Source: Chitinophaga agri
GTDB lineage: Bacteria > Bacteroidota > Bacteroidia > Chitinophagales > Chitinophagaceae
Assembly: GCF_010093065.1 (NCBI RefSeq)
Contig: NZ_CP048113.1
Location: forward strand, 7,334,001 to 7,398,000
Reading direction: 5' to 3'
DNA length: 64,000 nucleotides
How positions within the stretch are numbered: position 1 is the first letter of the stretch; every line of letters begins with the position of its first letter. Position numbers and translations under genes: made by a program. This document shows positions 54,495 through 63,780 of the stretch, piece after piece. The notes beneath the pieces are model-generated. The model worked only from the letters and a program-made list of their open reading frames with translations. It was not told the origin of the DNA and ran no database searches.

Positions 54495-55243
54495 ATTAAG
54501 ACATTATTTGGGGCATCTGGGCAAGGCATTGAACAAATACATGTAGCCTGCTCAGCCATTCATGTGAACTTATTTTTGATTCGATACTTTTGTTGATGTT
54601 AATTGCTTCGAGAAGGTCATAACTAAAAGAGGTATGTAGCTCTTCTACCGTTCATGGGTTCATTCAAGTAAACCTTTTTTCGTGTGATGTTTTTACCATT
54701 CACCAATGCCGCTTCTTCTAATCAGTACAAATATCGTTCCTCCGGAACGCTGATTGCATGCCGGCGCTTTTAACCGAAACGCAGCGGGATGAGATGAAGT
54801 AGGTAGATCAGAGAACCAGAGCGATCGTTTATGTATGTGGTGGACATATTTTGCATGCAGCTAGAAAAGCAGGGGCTGTCGTATCGGCGTGAAGGGGTAC
54901 AAACATGTCGTGATGAATAGATTGCATGCTACCAATATGAGTATAATTAACCCCAAATTACGTAAGTCACCCTTATTACTTAATGAGACTATAATGAACT
55001 AACACAGCCAGATGAAGGGTAATTTCAAGATTAAAAGGTAATATCAGAATTTTAACGGAAATTCCAGTTCATATTCTTCAACTATGAAAAATGCCTTCCA
55101 ATTTTTACATCTGAAGGCCTTTAATGTTGCCAGATCCGTCGATTTTTTATGCGGGCTACCTGGGGCAGCTTTCCAACCTTTTAGACATTGAACTATCCCC
55201 AACAATGATATTTTTAAATGTACTTAAACCTCAAACAAGTAAA
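54495..55243. other. Intergenic region, possibly decayed DNA
   Basis: These 749 bp hold no intact gene. The minus strand near 54610-54730 has a short protein-like run (EEAALVNGKNITRKKVYLNE) broken by stops on both sides, which may be the tail of a decayed gene; no family is recognised. A weak hairpin lies at 55093 and a dispersed 28-bp motif at 55151-55178. Confidence 0.45.
55093..55118. terminator. Degenerate CCTTC hairpin
   Basis: GCCTTC (55093-55098) pairs with GAAGGC (55113-55118) around a 14-nt loop. It looks like an eroded member of the CCTTCAGA terminator family. Confidence 0.4.
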
Positions 55244-56006
55244 TCACCTGGTGTAATTAATACCAGCTTTCCAGACAGCCATCATAGAAAGAGAATCTGA
55301 AATATTTGTAGTCGGGTTGCCCCTTACTAATAACAGATCGGCCCTTTTCCCTATAGCAATGATTCCTCTGTCGTCCAGACTGAATCTTTTTGCAGGTAGG
55401 GAAGTGGCAGCCCTTAATGCCTGAATAGGCAATAAACCAGCTTCGACAAGCAATTGCATTTCATGATGGACACTGACCCCGTGAGCAAGGCCACCAAGTG
55501 TCGGTATAGGGAATGAAACGTCTGTCCCAACTAAAAGATCTACACCCGCATGATGAAGGTCGCCAAGGTCTTTAAAGCTATTTTGAAGGTCGCCTTGCGG
55601 AAACGTATGAAAGCAGGAGCACATAGTATTTACCCAAACTTTATCTAGTTTGTGTATAACACGTTCATCATGTGCAATGTGACAGGCATTTTTACCTATG
55701 ATGGAGGCATTTAAAACCAGGCACGGGGTCACAAATACTCCCTTTCTGCTATTATTTTAATTAAATCAGGGGTCCATTCCGGCCTGTCAATGAATAAGTG
55801 CGCCAGCCCATCGATGCCTATTTCAACTGCCAGCCTTGCGGCTTCAGCCGTTAGCGTATGAGCAATAGCTATTTTGTTGAATCGATGAGCTTCGTCTACG
55901 CCATTTTCATCACTTCTTTATTAAGTATCGGCAAACCAGGTGCATTCATCACTGTTCCTTCTTCGATCATAATCTTAAAATAACAGGCGCCATTATCAAT
56001 CTGCCT
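55244..56006 (-). pseudogene. Amidohydrolase remnant (imidazolonepropionase-like), frameshifted
   Basis: The minus strand encodes the C-terminal two thirds of an amidohydrolase in three frames: FKIMIEEGTVMNAPGLPILN ending MKMA and a stop; then VDEAHRFNKIAIAHTLTAEA through IDGLAHLFIDRPEWTPDLIK ending at another stop; then TPCLVLNASIIGKNACHIAH through LLVGTDVSFPIPTLGGLAHG to the end at 55244. The breaks fit single-base losses near 55901 and a small indel near 55741. Metal-site features are visible: the lysine of VKIM-type strand (here FKIM), His in IAHT and GLAH, and Asp in GTD. The N-terminal barrel part with the HxH motif is missing. The remnant is fused to a truncated AraC gene at about 56006. 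Confidence 0.85.
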
Positions 56007-56174
56007 ATGGTAAGGCTTATATGCGGAATAGGAAAATGAAACGTCAATGCGCCCGTCAGGTATAACAATGACATCGATATCCTCGTCAGTTGAGTTGTTC
56101 AGCATCCAAAAACTTTCCACAAAATCTAGAAGCTGAATAGTAGGATGTACTTGTTGATATTGAACTGGTATCAT
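56007..56174 (-). pseudogene. AraC-regulator N-terminal fragment
   Basis: The minus frame from 56174 starts MIPVQYQQVHPTIQLLDFVE and continues SFWMLNN to VIVIPDGRIDVSFSYSAYKP, which resembles the N-terminal sensor domain (DUF6597 type) of Bacteroidota AraC regulators such as that at 26172. After about 56 residues the frame passes directly into amidohydrolase sequence, so the regulator's remaining sensor and its DNA-binding domain are gone. The fusion is a deletion product and is unlikely to be functional. Confidence 0.75.
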
Positions 56175-56765
56175 TTTTCAATTTAGAAGACAAAGATAAC
56201 GCAGGATGCTGTGATCGGACTGGAAGTAATTTTATAAAGTATTTCCTAAAATGTCATGTCCTTTTAGATCTTAAGATAAGTGAATTTACACATGCAGATG
56301 CCGGGCAAATGAATGTGTAGTATCTTATTAACCTGCCTAGTGAAGTTCTCTTGGATTTATTGAAGTGAAGATGACTTCTTTGCCGTCTTAAAACAACCAT
56401 TTGTGACGGCAGACAATATGGTCGATTGATCCGATGTGAATAAATTACTTGCATACAATGGTTTTGAAAATACATTAAGGAGAGGACTTCCGACTAATAA
56501 TTAATATAACAAGGAACTGGGTTTGATTCTTGAAGATATACACGATGAAAATGTTATAGTCAAATCGGATACACTTTTTTTATTTATACTGTTATTTTAT
56601 ACAGCTTTTCAGGATCAATAATTATTGCTGTTTTTTCAAATGCTGAAGGCTCAGTTAAAAAGATAAAGTATTGCAAGACCGCAGTTTTAAAATCAGTTTT
56701 TGGAGAATCATTGTAACTATATTAAATTCATTCCTATCAATATCCTAGCCTTTTTTAAGTCCCTT
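56175..56765. other. AT-rich intergenic region
   Basis: These 591 bp hold no gene-like frame with recognisable sequence, no strong hairpin and no RNA gene. They separate the decayed AraC fragment from the broken SMI1/KNR4-like gene and are AT-rich. Confidence 0.45.
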
Positions 56766-57414
56766 ATGCATAAACAGCAAACATTACTTATACCTGAAGA
56801 CTATACTGAGTTATTTTACTGGGTAAAGGAAAGGACGGAAACATTCTGGAATAAAAGTAAATCCTTAAATCGTATGGACCGTATTTGAGGATGTGTCACC
56901 ATCCCGGGGTGTATGGTTGAAGTTCTGGGGCGCCCGGCCAGCTTCTGTGAAAGAGAAGGAGCGTATTTTTGCTGACTGGTTTGCGAAAGCACCGAAATTA
57001 TTGCCCATTACTTCACATAGATTTTTAGTTAGTCAGACCGATCTGGTTGATCGGCCCGTGCTATCTGTTTATGGATCCGATACCATCGTGTACGGATGGG
57101 ATCTCAGGTTGTATCTGCTGTATGAGATTACGGATCACCTGGATCTTTACACACCAGTGTTTGATGAAGAAGATCAATGCTATTATGCTGAATACAGAGA
57201 TGAATTAACAAAAGTATTTGATATCGCACGACAAAGGTTACCAGGTAAAGATATCCCTTACTGGAAGGAATTAATACTGTATTGGAGCTCGGGGTGGTCA
57301 AGCTTTGGATTAACACCTCCTGGTGATAACGGAGAATGGGGGCAGCCCATCATGCCAACGTTTATACTAGACGACCAGGAAGCTATTCAGAAAACGTTCA
57401 AAGGATTTGAGTAG
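56766..57414 (+). pseudogene. SMI1/KNR4-like gene with one frameshift
   Basis: Two frames together make one protein of about 215 residues. The first starts at 56766 (MHKQQTLLIPEDYTELFYWV) and breaks near 56866; the second, entering as IVWTVFEDVSPSRGVWLKFW from about 56869, continues to 57414. Features of the SMI1/KNR4 superfamily are LPITSHRFLVSQTD, PVLSVYGSDTIVYGWDLRLY and LLYEI, the family's 'hRyxP...PVLSVyGxDxxYYG' region. Such proteins are often immunity proteins against contact-dependent toxins, but no toxin is seen here. A single-base deletion near 56866 explains the break. It ends before a terminator hairpin. Confidence 0.75.
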
Positions 57415-57460
57415 ATGAAAGTAAATGTAAATGTCTCATAGATCATATTTAAATGAACAA

Positions 57461-57490
57461 AAAAGCCTTCAGATTAATCTGAAGGCTTTT
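57461..57490. terminator. Perfect palindromic terminator, CCTTCAGA family
   Basis: AAAAGCCTTCAGATT (57461-57475) and AATCTGAAGGCTTTT (57476-57490) form a perfect palindrome with A and T runs on both sides. It lies between the SMI1-like gene (plus) and the tRNA-Ser gene (minus), so it can serve both. Confidence 0.85.
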
Positions 57491-57498
57491 AATTACTG

Positions 57499-57583
57499 CG
57501 GAGAAAGAGGGATTCGAACCCCCGGACCTTTGACAGTCAACGGTTTTCAAGACCGCCGCATTCGACCGCTCTGCCATTTCTCC
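57499..57583 (-). tRNA. tRNA-Ser(UGA)
   Basis: Minus-strand sequence begins GGAGAAATGGCAGAGCGGTC and ends TTTCTCCG; acceptor arms GGAGAAA/TTTCTCC pair fully. The anticodon loop CTTGAAA presents UGA, the long variable arm is typical of serine tRNAs, and the T loop reads GGTTCGAATCC. CCA is not encoded. 85 nt. Confidence 0.95.
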
Positions 57584-57730
57584 GGTGCAAAAGTATAAAA
57601 CTGAATCAATTTTCAAAAAAAAACTTTTCCGGACATATAATCATTCTGGTAAAATCCTTTGTCAGATAGCGTTTGCTCGTAAAAAAAAACTATTTTTAAG
57701 CCATTACAGATACCCAGCACGGATTAAAAC

Positions 57731-59767
57731 ATGCAATCTAAACTCATTCTCCTGTACCCTTTTCTCTTCCTGCTATTTGCTAACATTGTCAAAACGCAGG
57801 CGCAGACCACTTGTACAGCGATCGGTCAGAACCCCTCCACAGCATTCCCTGTATGTGGAACAAAAGTGTTTACCCAGGAATCTGTGGCTACCTGCGGGGG
57901 ACTACCCATTCCCGGTCCCGCCTGTAACGGTGTTAACGACGGCGGGCATACAGATATCAACCCCTATTGGTACAAGTTCACCTGTTATAAAGCTGGTACC
58001 CTGGGATTTAAAATTACCCCTAAAGTATTGGCAGATGACTATGACTGGCAATTGTTCGATATCACTGGTCATCAGCCTAACGATGTTTACACAGACCGCA
58101 GTCTGTACGTGTGTATGAACTGGTCAGGGGAGGGCGGAGTAACGGGCGCTTCTGGTGCCGGGGTTTCTTTTGATGTGTGTGGCGGCTTCGGGCAGTTACT
58201 GTTCAGCAAAATGCCCACATTGATAGAGGGACATGAATACCTGTTGCTGTTGAGCCACTTCACACAATCCCAGTCGGGGTATGACCTGGAATTTACAGGT
58301 GGGACAGCCGATATCACCAGCCCTGGCATTCCGGAACTTAAATGGGCCAGCTACTATTGCCGGGATAACACCATCGGTATCAAGCTTAGTAAGGAGACGC
58401 TTTGTAAAACCCTCACCACTGACGGGACAGAATTTGTTTTCACCAGTGGTACCGGAGGTACGATTGTCTCTGCTACCGGGGTAAACTGTTCTAACGGTTT
58501 TGATGCAGACTCAATATTGATCAGGCTGAAAAATCCATTGCCACCCGGCGACTATACCATTGCGACCAGAAACGGCAGTGATGGTAACACAGTACTGGAT
58601 GTATGTGGTAATGCGCTTGCAGTAGGAGTGGAGGCCAGTTTTCATGTGGAAGTGCCTCCCGATGTGGTATTAAGAAATCAGATCACCGTTGGTTGTGCAC
58701 CAGATCTTGTTAAGATCCCATTGTCTGTGCCGGTTCGTTGTAGCTCCATAGCACCTAACGGCAGTGATTTTCGCCTCACCGGACAACCAGGTGCCACCAT
58801 TCGCAGTGCTTCGGGTATATGTGATCAGAATGGCCTGACAGACACTATCCTGTTGCAATTCTCACAACCCTTGTACAGGAAGGGGAGTTATACTATCACG
58901 CTGACCACAGGAAGCGATGGTACACCTATTCTCGGAGAGTGTGGACAGGCGGCTGCGCTGGGACAGGTCATCTCATTTCAAACAGCCGATACCGTATCTG
59001 CTGATTTTACATTCGGCCTGAACAGGGACTGTAAACTGAGTGTGCTCGATCTGATACATAACGGGTTACATGACGTGGACTACTGGCGCTGGACATTCGA
59101 TTCAACCGATGTGAGATATACGCAGAACGTTAATAAGTTATACGGCGATTTCGGCATAAAAAACGTCTCTCTGTTCGTTTCTAACGATGTCTGCACAGAC
59201 TCTGTTTACAAGGAGATCAACCTGGAAAGGACACTGGGGGCCATATTCGAAGTGGACCCCGGTACCTATTGTCCAATGGACATCGTGACACCAGTGAACA
59301 AAAGCTTTGGTGATATCGTCTCTTATTTATGGGATTATGGCAATGGTAATACCAGCACCTCACCTGAGCCGGTGCCACAACAATATTACCCCACCAGGAA
59401 AGAACAGGATTACCGTATCCGGTTAGTCGTACTGGACACACAAAACTGTCTGGATACTGTAGATCATGTTATAAAAGCGGCGATGAGCTGTTACATTGAT
59501 GTACCAACGGCATTTTCGCCTAATAATGACGGTATGAACGATTTCTTATATCCGTTAAGTGCTTACAGAGCGATAGATCTGGATTTTTCTGTATACAATC
59601 GCTTCGGTCAACTTGTATTCCACTCAACCGACTGGACACAGAAATGGGACGGCACCGTCAAGGGCAAACCTGCTGATGTCGGCTCCTATGTGTGGATGTT
59701 GCGTTACACGATAAAAGATTCAGGTAAAAAAGTCTTTAAGAAAGGAACAACCGTACTGCTGCGCTAG
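57731..59767 (+). CDS. Large secreted protein with CHU_C (type IX secretion) domain
   Basis: A 678-residue exported protein: signal peptide ending KTQAQ near residue 25, cysteine-rich beta domains (CGGLPIPGPACNGVNDGGHT), two or three Ig-like repeats with TxGSDGxxxLxxCG motifs (NGSDGNTVLDVCGNALAVGV, TGSDGTPILGECGQAAALGQ), PKD-like domains (VDYWRWTFDSTDVRYTQ, VSYLWDYGNGNTSTSPEPV), and the C-terminal gliding-motility-associated domain (PTAFSPNNDGMNDFLYPLSA, VYNRFGQLVFHS, WDGTVKGKPADVGSYVWMLR) used as a type IX (type B) sorting signal. It is probably a cell-surface or released adhesin or carbohydrate-binding protein. It appears monocistronic. Confidence 0.92.
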   Translation: MQSKLILLYPFLFLLFANIVKTQAQTTCTAIGQNPSTAFPVCGTKVFTQESVATCGGLPIPGPACNGVNDGGHTDINPYWYKFTCYKAGTLGFKITPKVLADDYDWQLFDITGHQPNDVYTDRSLYVCMNWSGEGGVTGASGAGVSFDVCGGFGQLLFSKMPTLIEGHEYLLLLSHFTQSQSGYDLEFTGGTADITSPGIPELKWASYYCRDNTIGIKLSKETLCKTLTTDGTEFVFTSGTGGTIVSATGVNCSNGFDADSILIRLKNPLPPGDYTIATRNGSDGNTVLDVCGNALAVGVEASFHVEVPPDVVLRNQITVGCAPDLVKIPLSVPVRCSSIAPNGSDFRLTGQPGATIRSASGICDQNGLTDTILLQFSQPLYRKGSYTITLTTGSDGTPILGECGQAAALGQVISFQTADTVSADFTFGLNRDCKLSVLDLIHNGLHDVDYWRWTFDSTDVRYTQNVNKLYGDFGIKNVSLFVSNDVCTDSVYKEINLERTLGAIFEVDPGTYCPMDIVTPVNKSFGDIVSYLWDYGNGNTSTSPEPVPQQYYPTRKEQDYRIRLVVLDTQNCLDTVDHVIKAAMSCYIDVPTAFSPNNDGMNDFLYPLSAYRAIDLDFSVYNRFGQLVFHSTDWTQKWDGTVKGKPADVGSYVWMLRYTIKDSGKKVFKKGTTVLLR

Positions 59768-59790
59768 CGGCGGTACGGACCTGCTAATGG

Positions 59791-60246
59791 TCAGGCTGCC
59801 ATAGAAGAAGTCGTGGAAGTATTGGCGGAATGACTATGTACTTCGCAATTACGGCAGCCTTTCCAGTTTTTAATATGTGCAGTGATCAGTAAGGTGGCTC
59901 CCACCAGTTTCAGGCCCATTTCGGCAACACTTCCATGAATAAAGTTCCCGCTGATCATCAATATCAAGCCTACCGCAAAATATACCAGCACAGATCTTTG
60001 TCCATGCAGGCGCTTATATCCCTTCCAGATCGCCCAGCCGCCAATGCTCATAGAGACAAGCACCGTCAGTACCTCCAGATAGACATTTTTCAGAATATCT
60101 ATATCAAATAGTGTCAATGTAGTAAAGATCACTGGTAGCAATACACAGTGAACAGCACACGCCAATGAAGCGCCTACGCCAATTGCATCCCATTTTGAAT
60201 CGTAGGCATGACCAGCCTCCCTTTTCTTTATTGTTAATTTCTCCAT
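59791..60246 (-). CDS. MerC-like membrane protein
   Basis: The start at 60246 gives 151 residues (MEKLTIKKREAGHAYDSKWD) and is preceded by AGAGGA; an upstream ATG at 60276 is less likely. Three or four membrane helices are visible (GVGASLACAVHCVLLPVIFT; LEVLTVLVSMSIGGWAIWKG; VLVYFAVGLILMISGNFI), with the CAVHC motif of the MerC family in the first helix and a CRNCE pair near the C-terminus. MerC carries mercuric ions across the membrane, but many Bacteroidota homologues have no mercury operon nearby, as here; zinc or another metal is possible. Histidines near the end (EVHSHSANTS) fit metal handling. Confidence 0.87.
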   Translation of the reverse strand: MEKLTIKKREAGHAYDSKWDAIGVGASLACAVHCVLLPVIFTTLTLFDIDILKNVYLEVLTVLVSMSIGGWAIWKGYKRLHGQRSVLVYFAVGLILMISGNFIHGSVAEMGLKLVGATLLITAHIKNWKGCRNCEVHSHSANTSTTSSMAA

Positions 60247-60443
60247 GGTTCCTCTTTTCGTTCTGCGGGAGGACAAAAGTAGTTAAATGAAACGGTGATG
60301 CAAAAAATAATTAAGATCTGGATGGACTGATACTACACTAGTACCCAAGCGGTGTCAGGCTGGTAGCATTATTGGTAATATGTTAGTCTGAAGAGGAAGA
60401 CTTTTTAAAATTCCGGTGATGGCAACCCACTGGTTATTTTCCG

Positions 60444-61019
60444 TTACACCAGGTGAGCAGTACAATTATATAACTCACATTCCCATACATCATCATTCAC
60501 GGTAAAACGGGTCACAGATGTATTTTTCAGGTTAGCATCCTGCATGAGGCCTGGTGCCAGCTTTTTTAGCAGGTACCTGATAAAACTACCATGGCTCACA
60601 ATAACAATGTGTTTACCGGCGTGTTCATGCATCAGATCGTCCAGGAAAGCCATACCACGGGTTACAACGGCCTGTTCTGTTTCCATGCCCAGCTCCAGCT
60701 GACGCCATCCTGTTCCCCACTTTGCTATTCTCTCCGCTTCATTTGTGCCTTCTGTTTGTCCGCCGGACACTTCCATAATTCGCTGATCTTCCCGGATATC
60801 TTCAATACCAAGGCTGGCAGCAATGATCTCTCCGGTCTTTTTTGCGCGGGATAAATGACTGGTATAAATGATATCCCAGGATTCGTCAGAAAGGCGTACG
60901 CCCAGTTTCCTGGCTTGTTCCAGTCCTTCATTGTCCAGAGGAATATCTGTGCTCCCCTGCATTTTTCCTTCCTTGTTCCATGCTGTACTTCCGTGACGGA
61001 TCAGGGCTATACGTGTCAT
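60444..61019 (-). CDS. Histidine phosphatase family protein
   Basis: A 191-residue phosphatase of the phosphoglycerate-mutase superfamily. The catalytic motif is LIRHGSTAWNKEG (His9, the phosphoenzyme residue), and the other features are MQGSTDIPLDNEGLEQARKL, YTSHLSRAKKTGEIIA, the general acid in IMEVSGGQTEGT, and VIVSHGSFIRYLLKK carrying the second histidine. It dephosphorylates small metabolites; CobC-like or PhoE-like substrates are possible but undecided. It lies 57 bp downstream of the response-regulator gene on the same strand and may share its transcript, but a link is not shown. Confidence 0.92.
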   Translation of the reverse strand: MTRIALIRHGSTAWNKEGKMQGSTDIPLDNEGLEQARKLGVRLSDESWDIIYTSHLSRAKKTGEIIAASLGIEDIREDQRIMEVSGGQTEGTNEAERIAKWGTGWRQLELGMETEQAVVTRGMAFLDDLMHEHAGKHIVIVSHGSFIRYLLKKLAPGLMQDANLKNTSVTRFTVNDDVWECELYNCTAHLV

Positions 61020-61076
61020 AGGCGCTCTTATGTTGGTTGCCGCAAATATACGCCATCCTGCCCAGGAAAGGAAACC

Positions 61077-61745
61077 TCAGCGCAGTTCCGCTTCGCTGAT
61101 CAGGTTGTTTTTTAGTGCGAAAACCACTACACCGGCGGTATTTTTGACATTCATTTTTTCCAGTATACGGGTTCGGTGCCCTTCAACAGTACGCTTGCTC
61201 AGGAAGATTTTTTCTCCTATTTCCTGCGCAGTGAATTGCTGGCAAATAAGACGGATAATTTCTTTTTCCCTGTCTGTAAATGTAACCGCTGCATTATCAC
61301 GTGACGGATTGAACCGGCTTCTGACAATCATCGATGCCAGTTTAGCAGAAGTTTGCCGGCAGTAAAAGATATTGTCCTCATATACACTGTTAATTGCCTC
61401 AATGATCTCCTGTTTGTCGGCATTTTTTAGCAGGTATCCCTTTGCCCCTGCTTCCAGCATCTCCACAATAAGCTCTTCTTCATCAAACATAGACAAGGCA
61501 ATGATTTTAACAGCCGGATTTCGTTGCAGCAGGGCGCGTGTAGCACTGATGCCATCCATTAACGGCATTCTGAGATCTGTCATGACCACATCCGCTTCCA
61601 CCGTTTCCAGTAGTTCCAATAGTTCCCGTCCATTGCAGGCCTGTCCAACAAGATGAATGTCGCGTTGTCTCGAAAGCATTAATGCAAGTCCGTCACGGAA
61701 TATCTCATGATCGTCAGCTATCACTAATCGGATGTCGTGATTCAT
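61077..61745 (-). CDS. NarL/LuxR-type response regulator
   Basis: A 222-residue regulator with a receiver domain (phosphoacceptor Asp57 in VVMTDLRMP, acidic pair Asp11/Asp12, Lys in GYLLKNADK) and a C-terminal LuxR-type HTH (about 155-215: FTDREKEIIRLICQQFTAQE, GEKIFLSKRTVEGHRTRILE). It is the partner of the histidine kinase encoded 58 bp upstream on the same strand. Targets are unknown; the gene for a seven-helix membrane protein upstream may belong to the system. Confidence 0.95.
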   Translation of the reverse strand: MNHDIRLVIADDHEIFRDGLALMLSRQRDIHLVGQACNGRELLELLETVEADVVMTDLRMPLMDGISATRALLQRNPAVKIIALSMFDEEELIVEMLEAGAKGYLLKNADKQEIIEAINSVYEDNIFYCRQTSAKLASMIVRSRFNPSRDNAAVTFTDREKEIIRLICQQFTAQEIGEKIFLSKRTVEGHRTRILEKMNVKNTAGVVVFALKNNLISEAELR

Positions 61746-61803
61746 TGAGTGTAAGAATTGGGGTAATAAGTGAGACTGGGATTTAACGTGGTATAAAGTT
61801 ACA

Positions 61804-62544
61804 TTATCCCACCGGTATTTTTACGAAATAGTTAGTACCCTGGCCTGGTGCAGAATTAATATGCAGGGAGCCACGGAGTATGTCTGTGCGGATAGCCAGA
61901 CTTTTCATACCAAGTCCGGCAGACTCTGTTCTGGCTTTTTTTACATCAAATCCGACTCCGTTTTCCTTCACCAGCACCAGGTAGAAGCCGTTCTCCCTCG
62001 TTAGTACGATCTGTAGTTGTGTGGCTTTCGCATGTTTCAGCGTATTATGGGTGATCTCCTGGATGATACGGAAGATGTGGATCTCTTTTTCGGGAGCAAT
62101 GTCGATCTTGCCTGACGTGTGAAACTTGATGTCAAGCGACTGTTTTCCTGAAAGCTGGCGTATAAATTCATGTAGTGCTTCTGTTAATCCTTTTCGTTCC
62201 AATGTGGCTGGCAACAGGTTATGAGAGATCTGCCTTAGTTCCTTTATGACTTCATCTATGTAACCGGAAGAACGGGCGATGACCTGATGGTCACGCTCAT
62301 CTGTCACTTCAATACTGTGAATATTCAGCTTGATAGTAGACAGGAGTGGCCCCATACTATCGTGCAGATCCGCCGCTATTCTTTTTCTTTCATTTTCAAG
62401 GATGGTGATCTCTGCTACGATACGCTCACGCTGCAACTGTATGTAACGGCGATGATACAGCACAATAGATATAACAAAGAAAAGAATGATAACGGCTATC
62501 AGCAGTGAAATAAATATGGTTATATAGAATATTTTATCGTCCAT
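61804..62544 (-). CDS. Sensor histidine kinase (HisKA_3 type)
   Basis: A 246-residue kinase with one N-terminal membrane helix (about 7-30; IFYITIFISLLIAVIILFFV), a short coiled linker, the HisKA_3 dimerisation/phosphoacceptor domain ERKRIAADLHDSMGP with His61, and an HATPase_c domain with the N-box TLKHAKATQL and G-box SAGLGMKSLAI. It has no extracellular sensor domain, so it likely senses through its membrane helix or a partner; the seven-helix protein encoded 36 bp upstream is a candidate. The partner regulator is encoded 58 bp downstream. Confidence 0.94.
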   Translation of the reverse strand: MDDKIFYITIFISLLIAVIILFFVISIVLYHRRYIQLQRERIVAEITILENERKRIAADLHDSMGPLLSTIKLNIHSIEVTDERDHQVIARSSGYIDEVIKELRQISHNLLPATLERKGLTEALHEFIRQLSGKQSLDIKFHTSGKIDIAPEKEIHIFRIIQEITHNTLKHAKATQLQIVLTRENGFYLVLVKENGVGFDVKKARTESAGLGMKSLAIRTDILRGSLHINSAPGQGTNYFVKIPVG

Positions 62545-62580
62545 GGACTATCGTCGTTTTGGGGGCGTTGTGGCTTGCAG

Positions 62581-63243
62581 CTATGCGTCGAAATGCTTGT
62601 TAAAATAATAGGATGGCTTAACAGGTATGCATAGTACCGCTATTGCGTAGATCAAATTTACAAAAGCGTTGATATAATTGAACATAAAAATAATGCGCAG
62701 GGACAATACGGTATCTGACCCTATAAACATCGCTGCCTCATAAATGATCTGGTAGACGAAAATGATGATAAATCCCATACAGACAAGGAAACGCGCGTTC
62801 TTGAACAGCGACTTGTTGTCTTTTACGATCAGGTAATTGATCTCATTGATGCTGAGTAATACAGTGATAAATGCATAGGTAACTCTGAAGTAGGGACTGA
62901 AAGTCTCTATCTTATTGCATATAAGATTTTCTGTGATCCATATTGCTGCGAAACCGGATAATAATCCGATAAAAAGCGGTCGCTTTCTGCTGAGTGTTCC
63001 CCATATGAAGAACTGGTACACGATCACCAATGACTCGGCAAGACCGTACAGGTTTAGCGGAACAGCGTTGCTCGTGTGCAGCACACTGATGCAGATGAAG
63101 CAGATCGTTTCCGACAGGAATGCCAGTGAAAGCAGCAGCAGAAAGGGCTGAAAGCTTGCAACGGTCCTGTTGAAGCGGATCAGCCCTATCGCTAAAGGAA
63201 TAATGACTAACTGGCTTACCAGGAAGGCGCCTATATTATTCAT
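62581..63243 (-). CDS. Seven-helix membrane protein, unknown
   Basis: A 220-residue protein with about seven transmembrane segments (IGAFLVSQLVIIPLAIGLIR; FLLLLSLAFLSETICFICIS; FIGLLSGFAAIWITENLI; and others) and short loops; a small histidine/aromatic C-terminus ends it (SYYFNKHFDA). No named family is recognised; the size and helix count suggest a sensor or transporter. It lies 36 bp before the kinase gene on the same strand, so it may supply the sensing function that the kinase lacks (inference). Confidence 0.75.
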   Translation of the reverse strand: MNNIGAFLVSQLVIIPLAIGLIRFNRTVASFQPFLLLLSLAFLSETICFICISVLHTSNAVPLNLYGLAESLVIVYQFFIWGTLSRKRPLFIGLLSGFAAIWITENLICNKIETFSPYFRVTYAFITVLLSINEINYLIVKDNKSLFKNARFLVCMGFIIIFVYQIIYEAAMFIGSDTVLSLRIIFMFNYINAFVNLIYAIAVLCIPVKPSYYFNKHFDA

Positions 63244-63267
63244 CAGGACAAGGATAATAACGGTGGA

Positions 63268-63780
63268 TTATAATGCGCTTTTACAAAGTGGCGGACAACG
63301 CTGACCACTTTCCATTGCCTGCACTTCATTGCCGGCTCTGGCAGTAGATATACCGGGGATATTGGCTGCTTTTTCCCTGGTGACGAGTGTCGTCAGGATA
63401 TCTTTCCCTTCAGCATCTACGGGCAATAGCACCATGCGCACCTGCCCCCTCTGGTCTTTACCCATATAGATGCGAAGCCCTGCAGCTCCCTTGGCATTCA
63501 GTATCGCGGCAATCGCATGACGATTAAATGTCTCTCCCTCAGGAATGTTAAAGGCACTGTCAAGATAATTACCTCCCAGTCTGGCCTGTAACTCCTTTCT
63601 ACCGGCAAGAAAACCCTGACGCAAACCACGGGCTTCTTCTATTGGAATGACGTGTTCAAAGGCTCTTCCTTTATCGAGGGGTATTTCTCCATTTTGGGGG
63701 GCTGGGGTGTGCGTACAGGCAGAAAATGCGGTAAGCAGGATGGCAGAGGAAATGATACGTACCATGTTACGGTGCTTCAT
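63268..63780 (-). CDS. Lipoprotein, unknown
   Basis: A 170-residue lipoprotein with signal peptide and lipobox FSAC (Cys22) followed by THTPAPQ. The mature part is mostly helical with a short alternating stretch (GLRIYMGKDQRGQVRMVLLP) and ends with a CPPLC motif near the C-terminus, a possible disulphide or metal site. No family is recognised. It is the first gene of a possible minus-strand run leading to the membrane protein, kinase and regulator, 24 bp before the next start. Confidence 0.75.
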   Translation of the reverse strand: MKHRNMVRIISSAILLTAFSACTHTPAPQNGEIPLDKGRAFEHVIPIEEARGLRQGFLAGRKELQARLGGNYLDSAFNIPEGETFNRHAIAAILNAKGAAGLRIYMGKDQRGQVRMVLLPVDAEGKDILTTLVTREKAANIPGISTARAGNEVQAMESGQRCPPLCKSAL

